Of a stretch of DNA of 39,219 bases, positions 8,396 through 15,483 are shown piece after piece; the stretch's first letter is position 1, and the number at the start of each line of letters is the position of its first letter. Source of the DNA: Fimousia sp036311565 (lineage in GTDB: Bacteria > Bacillota > Clostridia > Lachnospirales > Lachnospiraceae); the NCBI GenBank assembly GCA_036311565.1, contig JAXJPR010000057.1, forward strand, positions 1-39,219, read 5' to 3'. A model generated the notes under the pieces. The model was not told the origin of the DNA. It saw only the letters and a list, made by a program, of their open reading frames with translations, and ran no database searches. The translations under genes and the position numbers were made by a program.

Positions 8396-9823
8396 ATGTT
8401 AAATAAGAAAACGAAAATTGTTTGTACCATGGGACCAAACTCTGATAATTTAGATACTTTAAGAGCATTGATGACATCTGGTATGGATGTTGCACGTTTA
8501 AACTTTTCTCATGGTTCACACGAAGAACAGTTAGGAAGAATCAATAATATTAAAGCAATCAGAGAAGAATTAGGTCTTCATACAGCGATCCTTTTGGACA
8601 CAAAAGGTCCTGAAATTCGTACAGGTGTATTTAAAGATGGAAAAGTAAATGTTGTAGAAGGACAGACATTTACACTTACAACAAGAGATATTGAAGGAAC
8701 AGAAGAAATGGTAAGCATCACTTATGATGAACTTCCACAGGATGTTTCTGTTGGTAACAGTATTCTTGTTGATGATGGTCTGATTGAATTAAAAGTTACA
8801 TCTAAAACAGAAACAGATATCGTTTGTACAGTTGTAAACGGTGGAACAATCGGAAGCCGTAAAGGAATTAATGTACCAAACGTAAGAGTAAATCTTCCAG
8901 GTATTACACCAAAAGACAGAGAAGATATCATCTTTGGTCTTGAAAATGGTATTGACTTTATCGCAGCATCTTTCATTCGTAATGCAGATGCAGTAAGAGA
9001 AATCAGAATTCTTTGCGAAATGTACGGTGGAGGAAGAAGAATCGGTATCATTCCTAAAATCGAAAATATGGAAGGTGTAGAAAACTTAGATGAAATCATT
9101 GAAGTATCTGATGGTATCATGGTTGCCCGTGGTGATTTAGGGGTAGAAATCCCAGCAGAAGATGTTCCATTCATTCAGAAACGTATTATTGAAAAATGTA
9201 ACGATGCATTTATTCCAGTTATTACAGCAACTCAGATGTTAGATTCTATGATTCGTAACCCACGTCCTACAAGAGCAGAAGTAACGGACGTAGCAAATGC
9301 AATCAATGAAGGAACAGATGCAATTATGCTTTCTGGAGAAACAGCAGCAGGAAAATATCCTGTAGAAGCATTAAAGATGATGGTTAAGATTGCAGAATCT
9401 ACAGAACTTCATTTAGAAAATGCAAAAAGAGCTTACAGAGCAAAATATGTAAACAGAAGTACATCTGCAGCAGTTGCTTACTCTGCAGTACAGACTGCAT
9501 ATAACGTAAATGCAAAATATGTTATCGCATCCAGCGTATCTGGATTTACTGCACGTATCGTATCTAAATTCAGACCAGATGCTATGATTGCAGGGCTTTC
9601 TCCATCTGAAGATGTATTAAGAAGAATGCAGTTATATTGGGGTGTAAAACCAATGTTAGCTAAAACAGCAGCTACAACAGATGAAATTTTTGATAATGCT
9701 GTTCAGATCGTAGCAAATGCTGGATTAGTAAAAAGTGGAGACCGTGTTGTATTAACAGGTGGCGGTCCTGCTGATAAACGTGGAAAAGGTGTTACAAACT
9801 TACTGAAAGTTGCTGAAATCTAG
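8396..9823 (+). CDS. pyk: Pyruvate kinase
   Basis: The 475-residue enzyme converts phosphoenolpyruvate and ADP to pyruvate and ATP, the last step of glycolysis. Visible motifs include 'KTKIVCTMGPNS' at the N-terminus, 'LNFSHG', 'LDTKGPEIRTG', the active-site signature around 'IPKIENMEG', 'ATQMLDSM' (near 278) and 'LSGETAAGKYP'. It ends after the alpha/beta C domain and lacks the extra PEP-utiliser domain found in Bacillus pyruvate kinase. AAAGGAG precedes the ATG by 7-8 bases. Codon choice is strongly biased, as expected for an abundant protein, and a strong terminator follows. The gap to the preceding gene is only 23 bases, so it may share transcripts with corA or use a promoter inside the upstream gene. 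Confidence 0.98.
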   Translation: MLNKKTKIVCTMGPNSDNLDTLRALMTSGMDVARLNFSHGSHEEQLGRINNIKAIREELGLHTAILLDTKGPEIRTGVFKDGKVNVVEGQTFTLTTRDIEGTEEMVSITYDELPQDVSVGNSILVDDGLIELKVTSKTETDIVCTVVNGGTIGSRKGINVPNVRVNLPGITPKDREDIIFGLENGIDFIAASFIRNADAVREIRILCEMYGGGRRIGIIPKIENMEGVENLDEIIEVSDGIMVARGDLGVEIPAEDVPFIQKRIIEKCNDAFIPVITATQMLDSMIRNPRPTRAEVTDVANAINEGTDAIMLSGETAAGKYPVEALKMMVKIAESTELHLENAKRAYRAKYVNRSTSAAVAYSAVQTAYNVNAKYVIASSVSGFTARIVSKFRPDAMIAGLSPSEDVLRRMQLYWGVKPMLAKTAATTDEIFDNAVQIVANAGLVKSGDRVVLTGGGPADKRGKGVTNLLKVAEI

Positions 9824-9860
9824 GAACGAAAAGACAGTAAGAAGCATTGTTTTTGAGTCT

Positions 9861-9897
9861 AAGGAGGATGTAATGAATCAAATTACATCCTCTTTTT
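9861..9897 (+). terminator. Terminator after pyk
   Basis: Perfect 11-bp stem GAGGATGTAAT/ATTACATCCTC (9864-9874 and 9882-9892), 7-nt loop, then TTTTT (9893-9897). Confidence 0.93.
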
Positions 9898-9914
9898 GCT
9901 AAGAAGGTGAGAAG

Positions 9915-10184
9915 ATGGAATTTGCAGATAAACTGTATATTGGTCCAAGTATTCGAAACAAAAAAGATAGGATCATAGAGAGAATTATGCAGGGGAAAAT
10001 GGTGTTTTCGGTATATTGTATTACCGAAGCAGCGAATTCAAATGATTTGTATGATATTTACGCTTATCATGAACTAAGGCAGTCGTATTATCAGACCTAT
10101 CCTGTAAAGATTCTTGGACTTGCAGGTTCAAAAGAAGAAGCCATTGGGATGGCAGCTAATATGATTCAAAAAATCATTTCATAG
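9915..10184 (+). CDS. Small protein of unknown function (89 aa)
   Basis: I do not recognise this family. The protein is soluble in appearance, without signal peptide, membrane helix or cysteine pair. It has a basic stretch (about 15-30) and a C-terminal half that reads as alternating strand and helix ('YPVKILGLAGSKEEAIGMAANMIQKII'). GAAGGTGAG precedes the ATG. It lies 17 bases after the pyk terminator, with no promoter visible in the gap, so expression may depend on readthrough. The DUF2953 gene starts 16 bases beyond its stop, and gerW follows directly, so a shared transcript with a sporulation context is likely. Confidence 0.75.
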   Translation: MEFADKLYIGPSIRNKKDRIIERIMQGKMVFSVYCITEAANSNDLYDIYAYHELRQSYYQTYPVKILGLAGSKEEAIGMAANMIQKIIS

Positions 10185-10200
10185 AGCTGGGGGAATTTAA

Positions 10201-11253
10201 ATGCTTTCAATATTATTGATTTGCCTGAAAATATTAGGAATGATATTGTTGATCTGCCTGGGAATAATTGTATTTCTCATATTGGCGGTCTTATTTGTAC
10301 CGCTCCGTTATAGACTGCAGGGGTGTTTTGAAGAAACGAAAAATGCCAAGGTCGGTGTAAGCTGGGGAGGAATTATATTTCGCGCTGTGGCGGCTTATGA
10401 ATATGAAGAAGATATAAATTATTCGGTCAGGATCTTGGGAATTACGATTCTTACAAGTGAAGAAAGGCGTACAATTATAAATCGTATTCTCCATTGGAAA
10501 GAAATACGGGAAGAAAAAAAACGAAAAAAAATATACGAAAAATATCAGGAAGAATATTCGAAATTCCAGGAAGAAGAATGGGATAATGATGCTTGGGCAA
10601 ATTTGCCTGAGCAAAAAAAACAGGACTGGAATGCCTGGAAACATTCAGATAAGTATAAAACCGGATATCCCTGGGATACTGTTAATGAAATAGAAGAGGA
10701 TGCTTTGTCGGAAGAGGAAGAGAATCCTTTGGAGAAAGTAAAAAGCTTTCTTGGCGATTGGAAAGAAAAACGACAGGAAAGAAAAAAAGAAAAAGAAAGA
10801 GAAAAGGGAACTGAGAAATCGGTAGAGGAACCGGAAGAAAAATGGTATAATGATTTGGAAGATAAGCTGGAAGATCTGTCTGATAAGTATGAGGTACTAG
10901 AAAGCTTTTATTATGAAAATCAGTCACAGTATGCGGTGCGTAAGATGCTGCATCTGATAAAAAAGACGATCAGGTACATACTTCCGACCAAGTGGAAAGG
11001 AACGCTCAGGTATGGATTTGATGATCCATCTATGACGGGAAAAACTTATGGAATGTTATGTGCGTTAGGGCTGCCGTTTTGTGATGGGTGCTGTATCCAG
11101 CCTGAATTCCAGGAACAGGTATTGGAAGGGCGGATCAAAGCGCGTGGAAGGATCAGGGTATTTTTCTTTATCCGGGTAGCAGTAATGGTATTTTTTGACA
11201 GCAAGTTAAAAGCTGTTTACCAAAAAGGAAAAGATGTATTAGGAGGAATCTGA
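10201..11253 (+). CDS. DUF2953 protein (YtfI-like), membrane-anchored
   Basis: The 350-residue protein opens with a hydrophobic membrane segment (about 3-33) ending in 'VPLRYRL'. A short strand-rich part follows, then a very charged Lys/Glu region (about 95-225: runs such as 'ERKKEKEREKGTEK'), and a conserved C-terminal part (about 240-345) with 'GTLRYGFDDPSMTGKTYGM', the hallmark of DUF2953. In Bacillus the equivalent gene ytfI sits just before ytfJ (gerW), as here (2 bases between stop and start). That supports the call and suggests a spore-related role. The charged linker is the odd part. Confidence 0.85.
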   Translation: MLSILLICLKILGMILLICLGIIVFLILAVLFVPLRYRLQGCFEETKNAKVGVSWGGIIFRAVAAYEYEEDINYSVRILGITILTSEERRTIINRILHWKEIREEKKRKKIYEKYQEEYSKFQEEEWDNDAWANLPEQKKQDWNAWKHSDKYKTGYPWDTVNEIEEDALSEEEENPLEKVKSFLGDWKEKRQERKKEKEREKGTEKSVEEPEEKWYNDLEDKLEDLSDKYEVLESFYYENQSQYAVRKMLHLIKKTIRYILPTKWKGTLRYGFDDPSMTGKTYGMLCALGLPFCDGCCIQPEFQEQVLEGRIKARGRIRVFFFIRVAVMVFFDSKLKAVYQKGKDVLGGI

Positions 11254-11255
11254 TT

Positions 11256-11654
11256 ATGAGCAATAAAGATTTACAATCAACCGTTAATTCATTGTTTCAG
11301 GGAATGGATGCATTCTTCTCAACAAAAACAGTAGTAGGAGAGCCAATTCACATCAATGATGTCATTATTGTACCTTTAGTAGATGTTACCTTTGGTATGG
11401 GTGCAGGTGCAGGCACCAATGGAACAAGTAAAAAAAGCAAAGAAGGCGGTGGTTTAGGCGGTAAGATGAGCCCAAGTGCAGCATTGGTCATTCAGAATGG
11501 TCATACAAAACTGGTGAATATTAAAAATCAGGATGCAGTTACAAAGATCCTTGATATGGTTCCAGATGTGATTGACCGTTTTAAAGGCGGAAATGAAGAA
11601 GGGTCCATCAGCGATGAGGAAGTAGAAGATATTTTAAACGATGAAAATGCTTAA
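11256..11654 (+). CDS. gerW: GerW/YtfJ family spore protein
   Basis: This 132-residue protein has the family features: N-terminal 'LFQGMDAFFSTKTVVGEPI', a strand 'IIVPLVDVTFGMGAG' running into a glycine-rich loop ('GGGLGGKMSPSAALVI'), and an acidic C-terminus. In Bacillus subtilis GerW (YtfJ) is a forespore protein needed for normal germination. An AGGAGG inside the end of the preceding gene (11241-11246) is spaced 9 bases from the ATG, and only two bases separate the two genes. This implies translational coupling with the DUF2953 protein. A terminator follows 36 bases after the stop. Confidence 0.93.
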   Translation: MSNKDLQSTVNSLFQGMDAFFSTKTVVGEPIHINDVIIVPLVDVTFGMGAGAGTNGTSKKSKEGGGLGGKMSPSAALVIQNGHTKLVNIKNQDAVTKILDMVPDVIDRFKGGNEEGSISDEEVEDILNDENA

Positions 11655-11690
11655 TGAACTTGTTATAAGTATAAAGAAATGAAAATATTC

Positions 11691-11729
11691 ATGGGCAGTC
11701 ACATTTTTGGTGGCTGCCCATATTTTATT
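11691..11729 (+). terminator. Terminator after gerW
   Basis: Stem ATGGGCAGTCA/TGGCTGCCCAT (11691-11701 and 11711-11721, one G-U pair), 9-nt loop, followed by ATTTTATTT. Confidence 0.9.
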
Positions 11730-11759
11730 TATAAGAAGACAATAAAGGATGGTATTTGA

Positions 11760-11900
11760 TTGAAAAGGGTGTTTGGATTTGCGATTTTCTTTATTGGGGT
11801 AGGAATTATCATTGGCAATCTGATCTCTGGAAAATGGTCCGATTTTGCGTGTATCGTGCTATGTTTTTCTGTTGGATACTATTTGTTTTTCTGTTGTTGA
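11760..11900 (+). CDS. Small hydrophobic membrane protein (46 aa)
   Basis: A TTG at 11760, ten bases after AAAGGA, opens a 46-codon frame. The product has a basic start (MKRV), a membrane helix 'FGFAIFFIGVGIIIGNLI', a short polar turn 'SGKWSD' and a second helix ending in F-F-C-C. This pattern (KR start, two helices, CC end) resembles short conserved membrane proteins common in Clostridia, whose function is unknown to me. The start is uncertain because there is no ATG, and a second frame is open over the same bases, but only this one gives a sensible membrane topology. A shared terminator follows. Confidence 0.6.
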   Translation: MKRVFGFAIFFIGVGIIIGNLISGKWSDFACIVLCFSVGYYLFFCC

Positions 11901-11935
11901 TAAAGAAGGGTCTGTATAAATGAAAATGAGAAAAC

Positions 11936-11975
11936 AAAAAAACTCAGAAAAAATTGCTTTTTTCTGAGTTTTTAA
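11936..11975. terminator. Bidirectional terminator between the 46-aa gene and rpmB
   Basis: Stem AACTCAGAAAAAA/TTTTTTCTGAGTT (11941-11953 and 11958-11970) with loop TTGC. An A-run lies on the left and a T-run on the right, so it can end both the plus-strand transcript and the minus-strand rpmB transcript. Confidence 0.9.
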
Positions 11976-11990
11976 TGTGTCATTATGTTC

Positions 11991-12176
11991 TTATGCACGT
12001 TCAACTTTTCCTGATCTTAAGCAAGAAGTACAAACATACATTTTTTTAGCTGCACCGTTAACTTTAACTTTTACAGATTTGATATTGGATTTCCACATTT
12101 TATTTGTTTTTCTATGGGAATGACTCACTGCGTTTCCGAAATGAGCACCTTTCTGACAAATTGCACATTTAGCCAT
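11991..12176 (-). CDS. rpmB: Ribosomal protein bL28
   Basis: The 61-residue large-subunit protein begins 'MAKCAICQKGAHFGNAVSHS'. It has two CxxC pairs (C4/C7 and C49/C52) that form the zinc site of the C+ form of L28. The start at 12176 is set by AAGGAGGTG six bases upstream; an in-frame ATG at 12185 overlaps that site and is not used. As in Bacillus, rpmB is divergent from the Asp23-like/FakA genes, although here an acyltransferase gene lies between them. Confidence 0.97.
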   Translation of the reverse strand: MAKCAICQKGAHFGNAVSHSHRKTNKMWKSNIKSVKVKVNGAAKKMYVCTSCLRSGKVERA

Positions 12177-12231
12177 GATATGCACCTCCTTAATACAAGT
12201 TCATCGTCCTATATGGACTTACAACTATTAC

Positions 12232-12260
12232 ATCTTAACAGATAGAAACTAAAAAAGCAA
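12232..12260 (-). promoter_or_regulatory. Promoter of rpmB
   Basis: On the minus strand: TTGCTT (12260-12255), 17-bp spacer, TAAGAT (12237-12232). The leader contains a small dyad GTCC/GGAC at 12206-12218. Confidence 0.6.
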
Positions 12261-12269
12261 GTACTATTT

Positions 12270-13271
12270 TTAAAAATTATACCGCTGTTTCATCTGAATC
12301 AGCAGCTGTTTTGGAATATTTGTAATGGCTTCCAGGAAGGATTCCAATGGAATATAACTCAATGCAAAGGCCATAAGAATCACCGAAACAAGATAAATAA
12401 GAAAATCTGTTGGACCATTTACAATATCTAATACGTCTGTTCCAAGAGAAAGGTATTTATATATCAGTCCGTGGCACAAATACACACGCATGGTATATTT
12501 GCCAAGGAACGTATATGGTGTCCGTTTCTTTGGAATGATTGCTGCAATAGCATAAATTAAGCATGCAGCAAATACTAAAAAGAAAAAACGCAGGAACCAG
12601 CCGGTATAAGTCTGACCTAACTCAGAATAACAATCCTGGCAGTTTAACACTGGAATTTCAAATAATTCATAATGATAATAAATAAAGATGAACAATCCCA
12701 CAAGCAAAATGGCCGATGCTGCTTTTATGGAATGTTTATTGGTATATTTTTCAAATGTTTGCTTGTTAAACTGATGTCCCATAACAAAAAATGGGAAAAA
12801 TGCTACGACACGTGACAGACTTAAAAAATCTGCACAATCAGGAATAAATCCAATTAATATACTGCAGGCGAAAGAAACGAAAAGCAGATGTTTGATCCGG
12901 CTTGCCGGATTGATGATTAATCTCCAGAAGAATAATGCAATCAAATACCATAAAGTAAAGAATGGCGATAGTAATGTAAATTCTACATCACGTCCAATGC
13001 CTGTATACATAATATAATAAATGACCTGAAAAACGATGTATGGCACTAAAAGTTTTTGGACCAGGATCTGAAAATTATTTTTTCTGGCAAAATATCCCGA
13101 GATAAATGAAAAAGCAGGAATATGGAAAAAATAAATATAAATTCTTAAAATTTCTGCAATTCTGAAATCACTGGTAAAGTGATCCAAAAAATGTCCAATT
13201 ACCACACATAAAATAAGTAAAGCCTTGTAGTTATCAAAAAAAGAATCTCTTGTTTTTATTGCTTTTGTCAT
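12270..13271 (-). CDS. Membrane acyltransferase (acyltransferase 3 family)
   Basis: The 333-residue polytopic protein has about ten hydrophobic segments. Its N-terminus 'RDSFFDNYKALLILCVVIGHFLDHF' matches the acyltransferase-3 / fucose-4-O-acetylase pattern, with the conserved histidine in 'IGHF'. 'FFHIPAFSFISGYFARK' corresponds to the family's 'h-x-P-x-F-f-x-l-S-G-f' box. These enzymes move acetyl or succinyl groups onto cell-surface sugars; the acceptor is not predictable here. The start at 13271 is fixed by AGGAGG seven bases upstream and by a promoter whose -10 is at 13299-13294, which rules out the longer frame from 13337. It sits alone between rpmB and the Asp23-like gene. Confidence 0.88.
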   Translation of the reverse strand: MTKAIKTRDSFFDNYKALLILCVVIGHFLDHFTSDFRIAEILRIYIYFFHIPAFSFISGYFARKNNFQILVQKLLVPYIVFQVIYYIMYTGIGRDVEFTLLSPFFTLWYLIALFFWRLIINPASRIKHLLFVSFACSILIGFIPDCADFLSLSRVVAFFPFFVMGHQFNKQTFEKYTNKHSIKAASAILLVGLFIFIYYHYELFEIPVLNCQDCYSELGQTYTGWFLRFFFLVFAACLIYAIAAIIPKKRTPYTFLGKYTMRVYLCHGLIYKYLSLGTDVLDIVNGPTDFLIYLVSVILMAFALSYIPLESFLEAITNIPKQLLIQMKQRYNF

Positions 13272-13293
13272 GATATCTCCTCCTAATTTCAGT

Positions 13294-13322
13294 ATTTTAG
13301 AACTGTAAAATTGGGCTGTCAA
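13294..13322 (-). promoter_or_regulatory. Strong promoter of the acyltransferase gene
   Basis: On the minus strand: TTGACA (13322-13317), 17-bp spacer, TAAAAT (13299-13294). Start of transcription near 13287 leaves a 15-20 nt leader with AGGAGGAG. Confidence 0.85.
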
Positions 13323-13330
13323 GAAAAATG

Positions 13331-13359
13331 TTTTCATTTTTGCAGACTTATAGTATAAT
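13331..13359 (+). promoter_or_regulatory. Candidate promoter for the Asp23-FakA-recG genes
   Basis: TTTTCA (13331-13336), 17-bp spacer, TATAAT (13354-13359). The -10 is perfect and the -35 weak. It is divergent from the acyltransferase promoter, which starts only 9 bases away. Confidence 0.6.
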
Positions 13360-13450
13360 ATAAATTGATTATGTCTGTTTATTATGACAATAGAGATGCA
13401 GTTTATTCTGCCTTAACAAACAGTAATGATAAAAATTGGAGGTAATGCGT

Positions 13451-13807
13451 ATGAAAGGACATATGAATACGAATAAAGGCACAATCAGCATTGAGACGAA
13501 TGTGCTGGCCAAGTACGCAGGTATTTGTGCATTGGAATGTTTTGGGATTGTTGGAATGGCAAGTGTAAATATGAAAGAAGGGATTGCAGATTTATTGACC
13601 CGTGAGCATGTAAAGAAGGGGGTAAAAGCTGTAATCAAAGATAATAAAATAACGGTTGATTTTCATATTATTGTTGCATATGGTGTCAGCATTGCAGTTG
13701 TGGCAGAAAATCTAATTGACACGGTTACCTATAAAATTGAGCAGTTTACCGGTTTAGATGTTGAAAAAATTAATATCTATGTTGAGGGTGTACGCACACT
13801 CGACTAA
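13451..13807 (+). CDS. Asp23/Gls24 family protein (YloU-like)
   Basis: The 118-residue protein starts at ATG 13451, eight bases after GGAGG. The TTG at 13436 and ATG at 13445 overlap or crowd that site. The Asp23/DUF322 pattern is clear: 'GTISIETNVLAKYAGICALECFGIVGMA' at the front, 'DFHIIVAYGVSIAVVAENLIDTV' in the middle and 'VEKINIYVEGVR' at the end. Members are small cytoplasmic proteins linked to envelope stress and, in Bacillus, sit next to yloV (a FakA homologue), as here (24-base gap). Function is inferred from context only. Confidence 0.9.
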   Translation: MKGHMNTNKGTISIETNVLAKYAGICALECFGIVGMASVNMKEGIADLLTREHVKKGVKAVIKDNKITVDFHIIVAYGVSIAVVAENLIDTVTYKIEQFTGLDVEKINIYVEGVRTLD

Positions 13808-13831
13808 TCAAGAAGGAGGAAATTTTTAACG

Positions 13832-15481
13832 ATGGATCAGATAAATGCCAGCACGCTGCAGAAGATGTTTTTAGGCGGTGCAAAACGAATTGAAGCCAAT
13901 AAAGAATATATAAATGAGTTGAATGTATTCCCAGTACCAGATGGAGATACAGGAACGAATATGTCATTGACTATTATGTCTGCGGCAAAAGAAGTTGGAG
14001 CATTGGAAAATCCAACAATGAAAGAATTAGCAAAAGCAATTTCTGGTGGTTCTTTACGAGGAGCGCGAGGAAACTCAGGAGTGATTTTATCCCAGTTATT
14101 CCGGGGATTTACAAGAGCAATCGCAGAGGAAGAAGCATTAACAACAGAAAAGTTGGCAGAAGGCTTTGCAGCGGCAGTTCAGACTGCTTATAAAGCAGTT
14201 ATGAAACCAAAAGAAGGTACTATTTTAACAGTTGCCCGTGTAACTGCAGAAAAAGCGGCAGAAGCAGCAGATGATATTACAGATATTGATGAATTTTGTC
14301 AGGTCGTTATCGAAGAAGCAGAGGAAATCCTTGCAAAGACCCAGGACATGCTTCCGGTATTAAAAGAAGCAGGGGTCGTGGATTCAGGCGGACAAGGATT
14401 AGTCGAAGTATTAAAAGGTGCCTATGATGCGTTCTTAGGAAAAGAAGTAGATGTAGAAATTCCAGTTGTAAAGAAAAAACCTGTTGTTCAGGCTGCGGGA
14501 AGTGATGTTTCCACTGCTGATATTAAATTTGGATATTGTACAGAATTTATTATTTTATTAGAAAAAGAATTTGGGGAAAAAGAAGAACAGGAATTTAAAG
14601 CATTCTTAACATCGATAGGGGATTCCATTGTAGTTGTTGCGGATGATGAAATTGTAAAAGTACATGTACACACCAATCATCCGGGACAGGCATTTGAAAA
14701 AGCTTTAACTTATGGTTCTATGACAAATATGAAAGTAGATAACATGCGTCTGGAACATGAAGAAAAATTGATCAAGGATGCGTCTAAAATTGCCCAGCAG
14801 CAGAAAAAAGAAGAACCAAGAAAAGATACTGGATTTATCGCAGTTTCTGTTGGAGAAGGAATGAATGAAATCTTTAAAGGACTGGGTGTTGACTATCTGA
14901 TTGAAGGTGGACAGACGATGAATCCAAGTACTGAAGATATGTTAAATGCCATTGATCAGGTGAACGCAGATCATATTTTTATTCTTCCGAATAATAAAAA
15001 TATTATCCTTGCTGCAGAACAGGCAAGAGATTTAGTAAAAGATAAAGAAATCATTGTAATTCCTACAAAGACAGTACCACAGGGAATTGCAGCAGTCATT
15101 GCATATGTAACAGATGCAGATGCACAGGAGAATAAAGAAGCAATGACAGAAGCAATTGAATATGTGAAAACTGGACAGGTAACCTATGCAGTTCGTGATA
15201 CTTCTGTGGATGGAAAAGAAATCAAAATCAATGACATTATGGGTATTGATGACGATGGCATTCGTGCAGTTGGAAGTGACATTGCAGACACTACTATAGA
15301 ATTGTTGAAAGAGATGGTAGACGAAGAAAGTGAGCTGATTACCATCTATTATGGTCAGGATGTAGAAGAAGAGGATGCAGAAAGCTTAGTAGAAACGTTA
15401 GAAGAAGAATTCCCTGATTGTGATGTGGAACTTCAGGAAGGCGGACAGCCTATTTACTACTATGTATTGTCTGTAGAGTAA
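13832..15481 (+). CDS. FakA-like DAK2/DhaL-domain kinase (YloV)
   Basis: The 549-residue protein has an N-terminal DhaL nucleotide-binding domain (about 1-205) with the metal-binding 'PDGDTGTNMSLTI' near 36 and 'GSLRGARGNSGVILSQ'. A middle domain begins at 'FGYCTEFIILLEKEF' and a C-terminal DegV-like part ends in 'IYYYVLSVE'. This is the layout of fatty acid kinase subunit A, which phosphorylates fatty acids presented by FakB lipid-binding partners so they enter phospholipid synthesis through PlsX/PlsY. No FakB gene is in the window, but plsX is 11 kb downstream. AAGGAGG precedes the ATG. recG follows after two bases. Confidence 0.93.
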   Translation: MDQINASTLQKMFLGGAKRIEANKEYINELNVFPVPDGDTGTNMSLTIMSAAKEVGALENPTMKELAKAISGGSLRGARGNSGVILSQLFRGFTRAIAEEEALTTEKLAEGFAAAVQTAYKAVMKPKEGTILTVARVTAEKAAEAADDITDIDEFCQVVIEEAEEILAKTQDMLPVLKEAGVVDSGGQGLVEVLKGAYDAFLGKEVDVEIPVVKKKPVVQAAGSDVSTADIKFGYCTEFIILLEKEFGEKEEQEFKAFLTSIGDSIVVVADDEIVKVHVHTNHPGQAFEKALTYGSMTNMKVDNMRLEHEEKLIKDASKIAQQQKKEEPRKDTGFIAVSVGEGMNEIFKGLGVDYLIEGGQTMNPSTEDMLNAIDQVNADHIFILPNNKNIILAAEQARDLVKDKEIIVIPTKTVPQGIAAVIAYVTDADAQENKEAMTEAIEYVKTGQVTYAVRDTSVDGKEIKINDIMGIDDDGIRAVGSDIADTTIELLKEMVDEESELITIYYGQDVEEEDAESLVETLEEEFPDCDVELQEGGQPIYYYVLSVE

Positions 15482-15483
15482 AA

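Noticed and set aside
10480..10830. A-rich stretches as a repeat or CRISPR-like array
   Set aside because: The repetition comes from Lys/Glu codons in one reading frame, without regular units or spacers.
11756..11932. Alternative open frame overlapping the 46-aa gene
   Set aside because: It translates to a Trp- and charged-residue mixture without a membrane pattern, and its TTG start is one frame off with no better ribosome site.
13272..13337. Longer N-terminus for the acyltransferase (start at 13337)
   Set aside because: A strong promoter lies inside this stretch (-35 at 13322, -10 at 13299), so the transcript begins downstream of it; AGGAGG fits the ATG at 13271.
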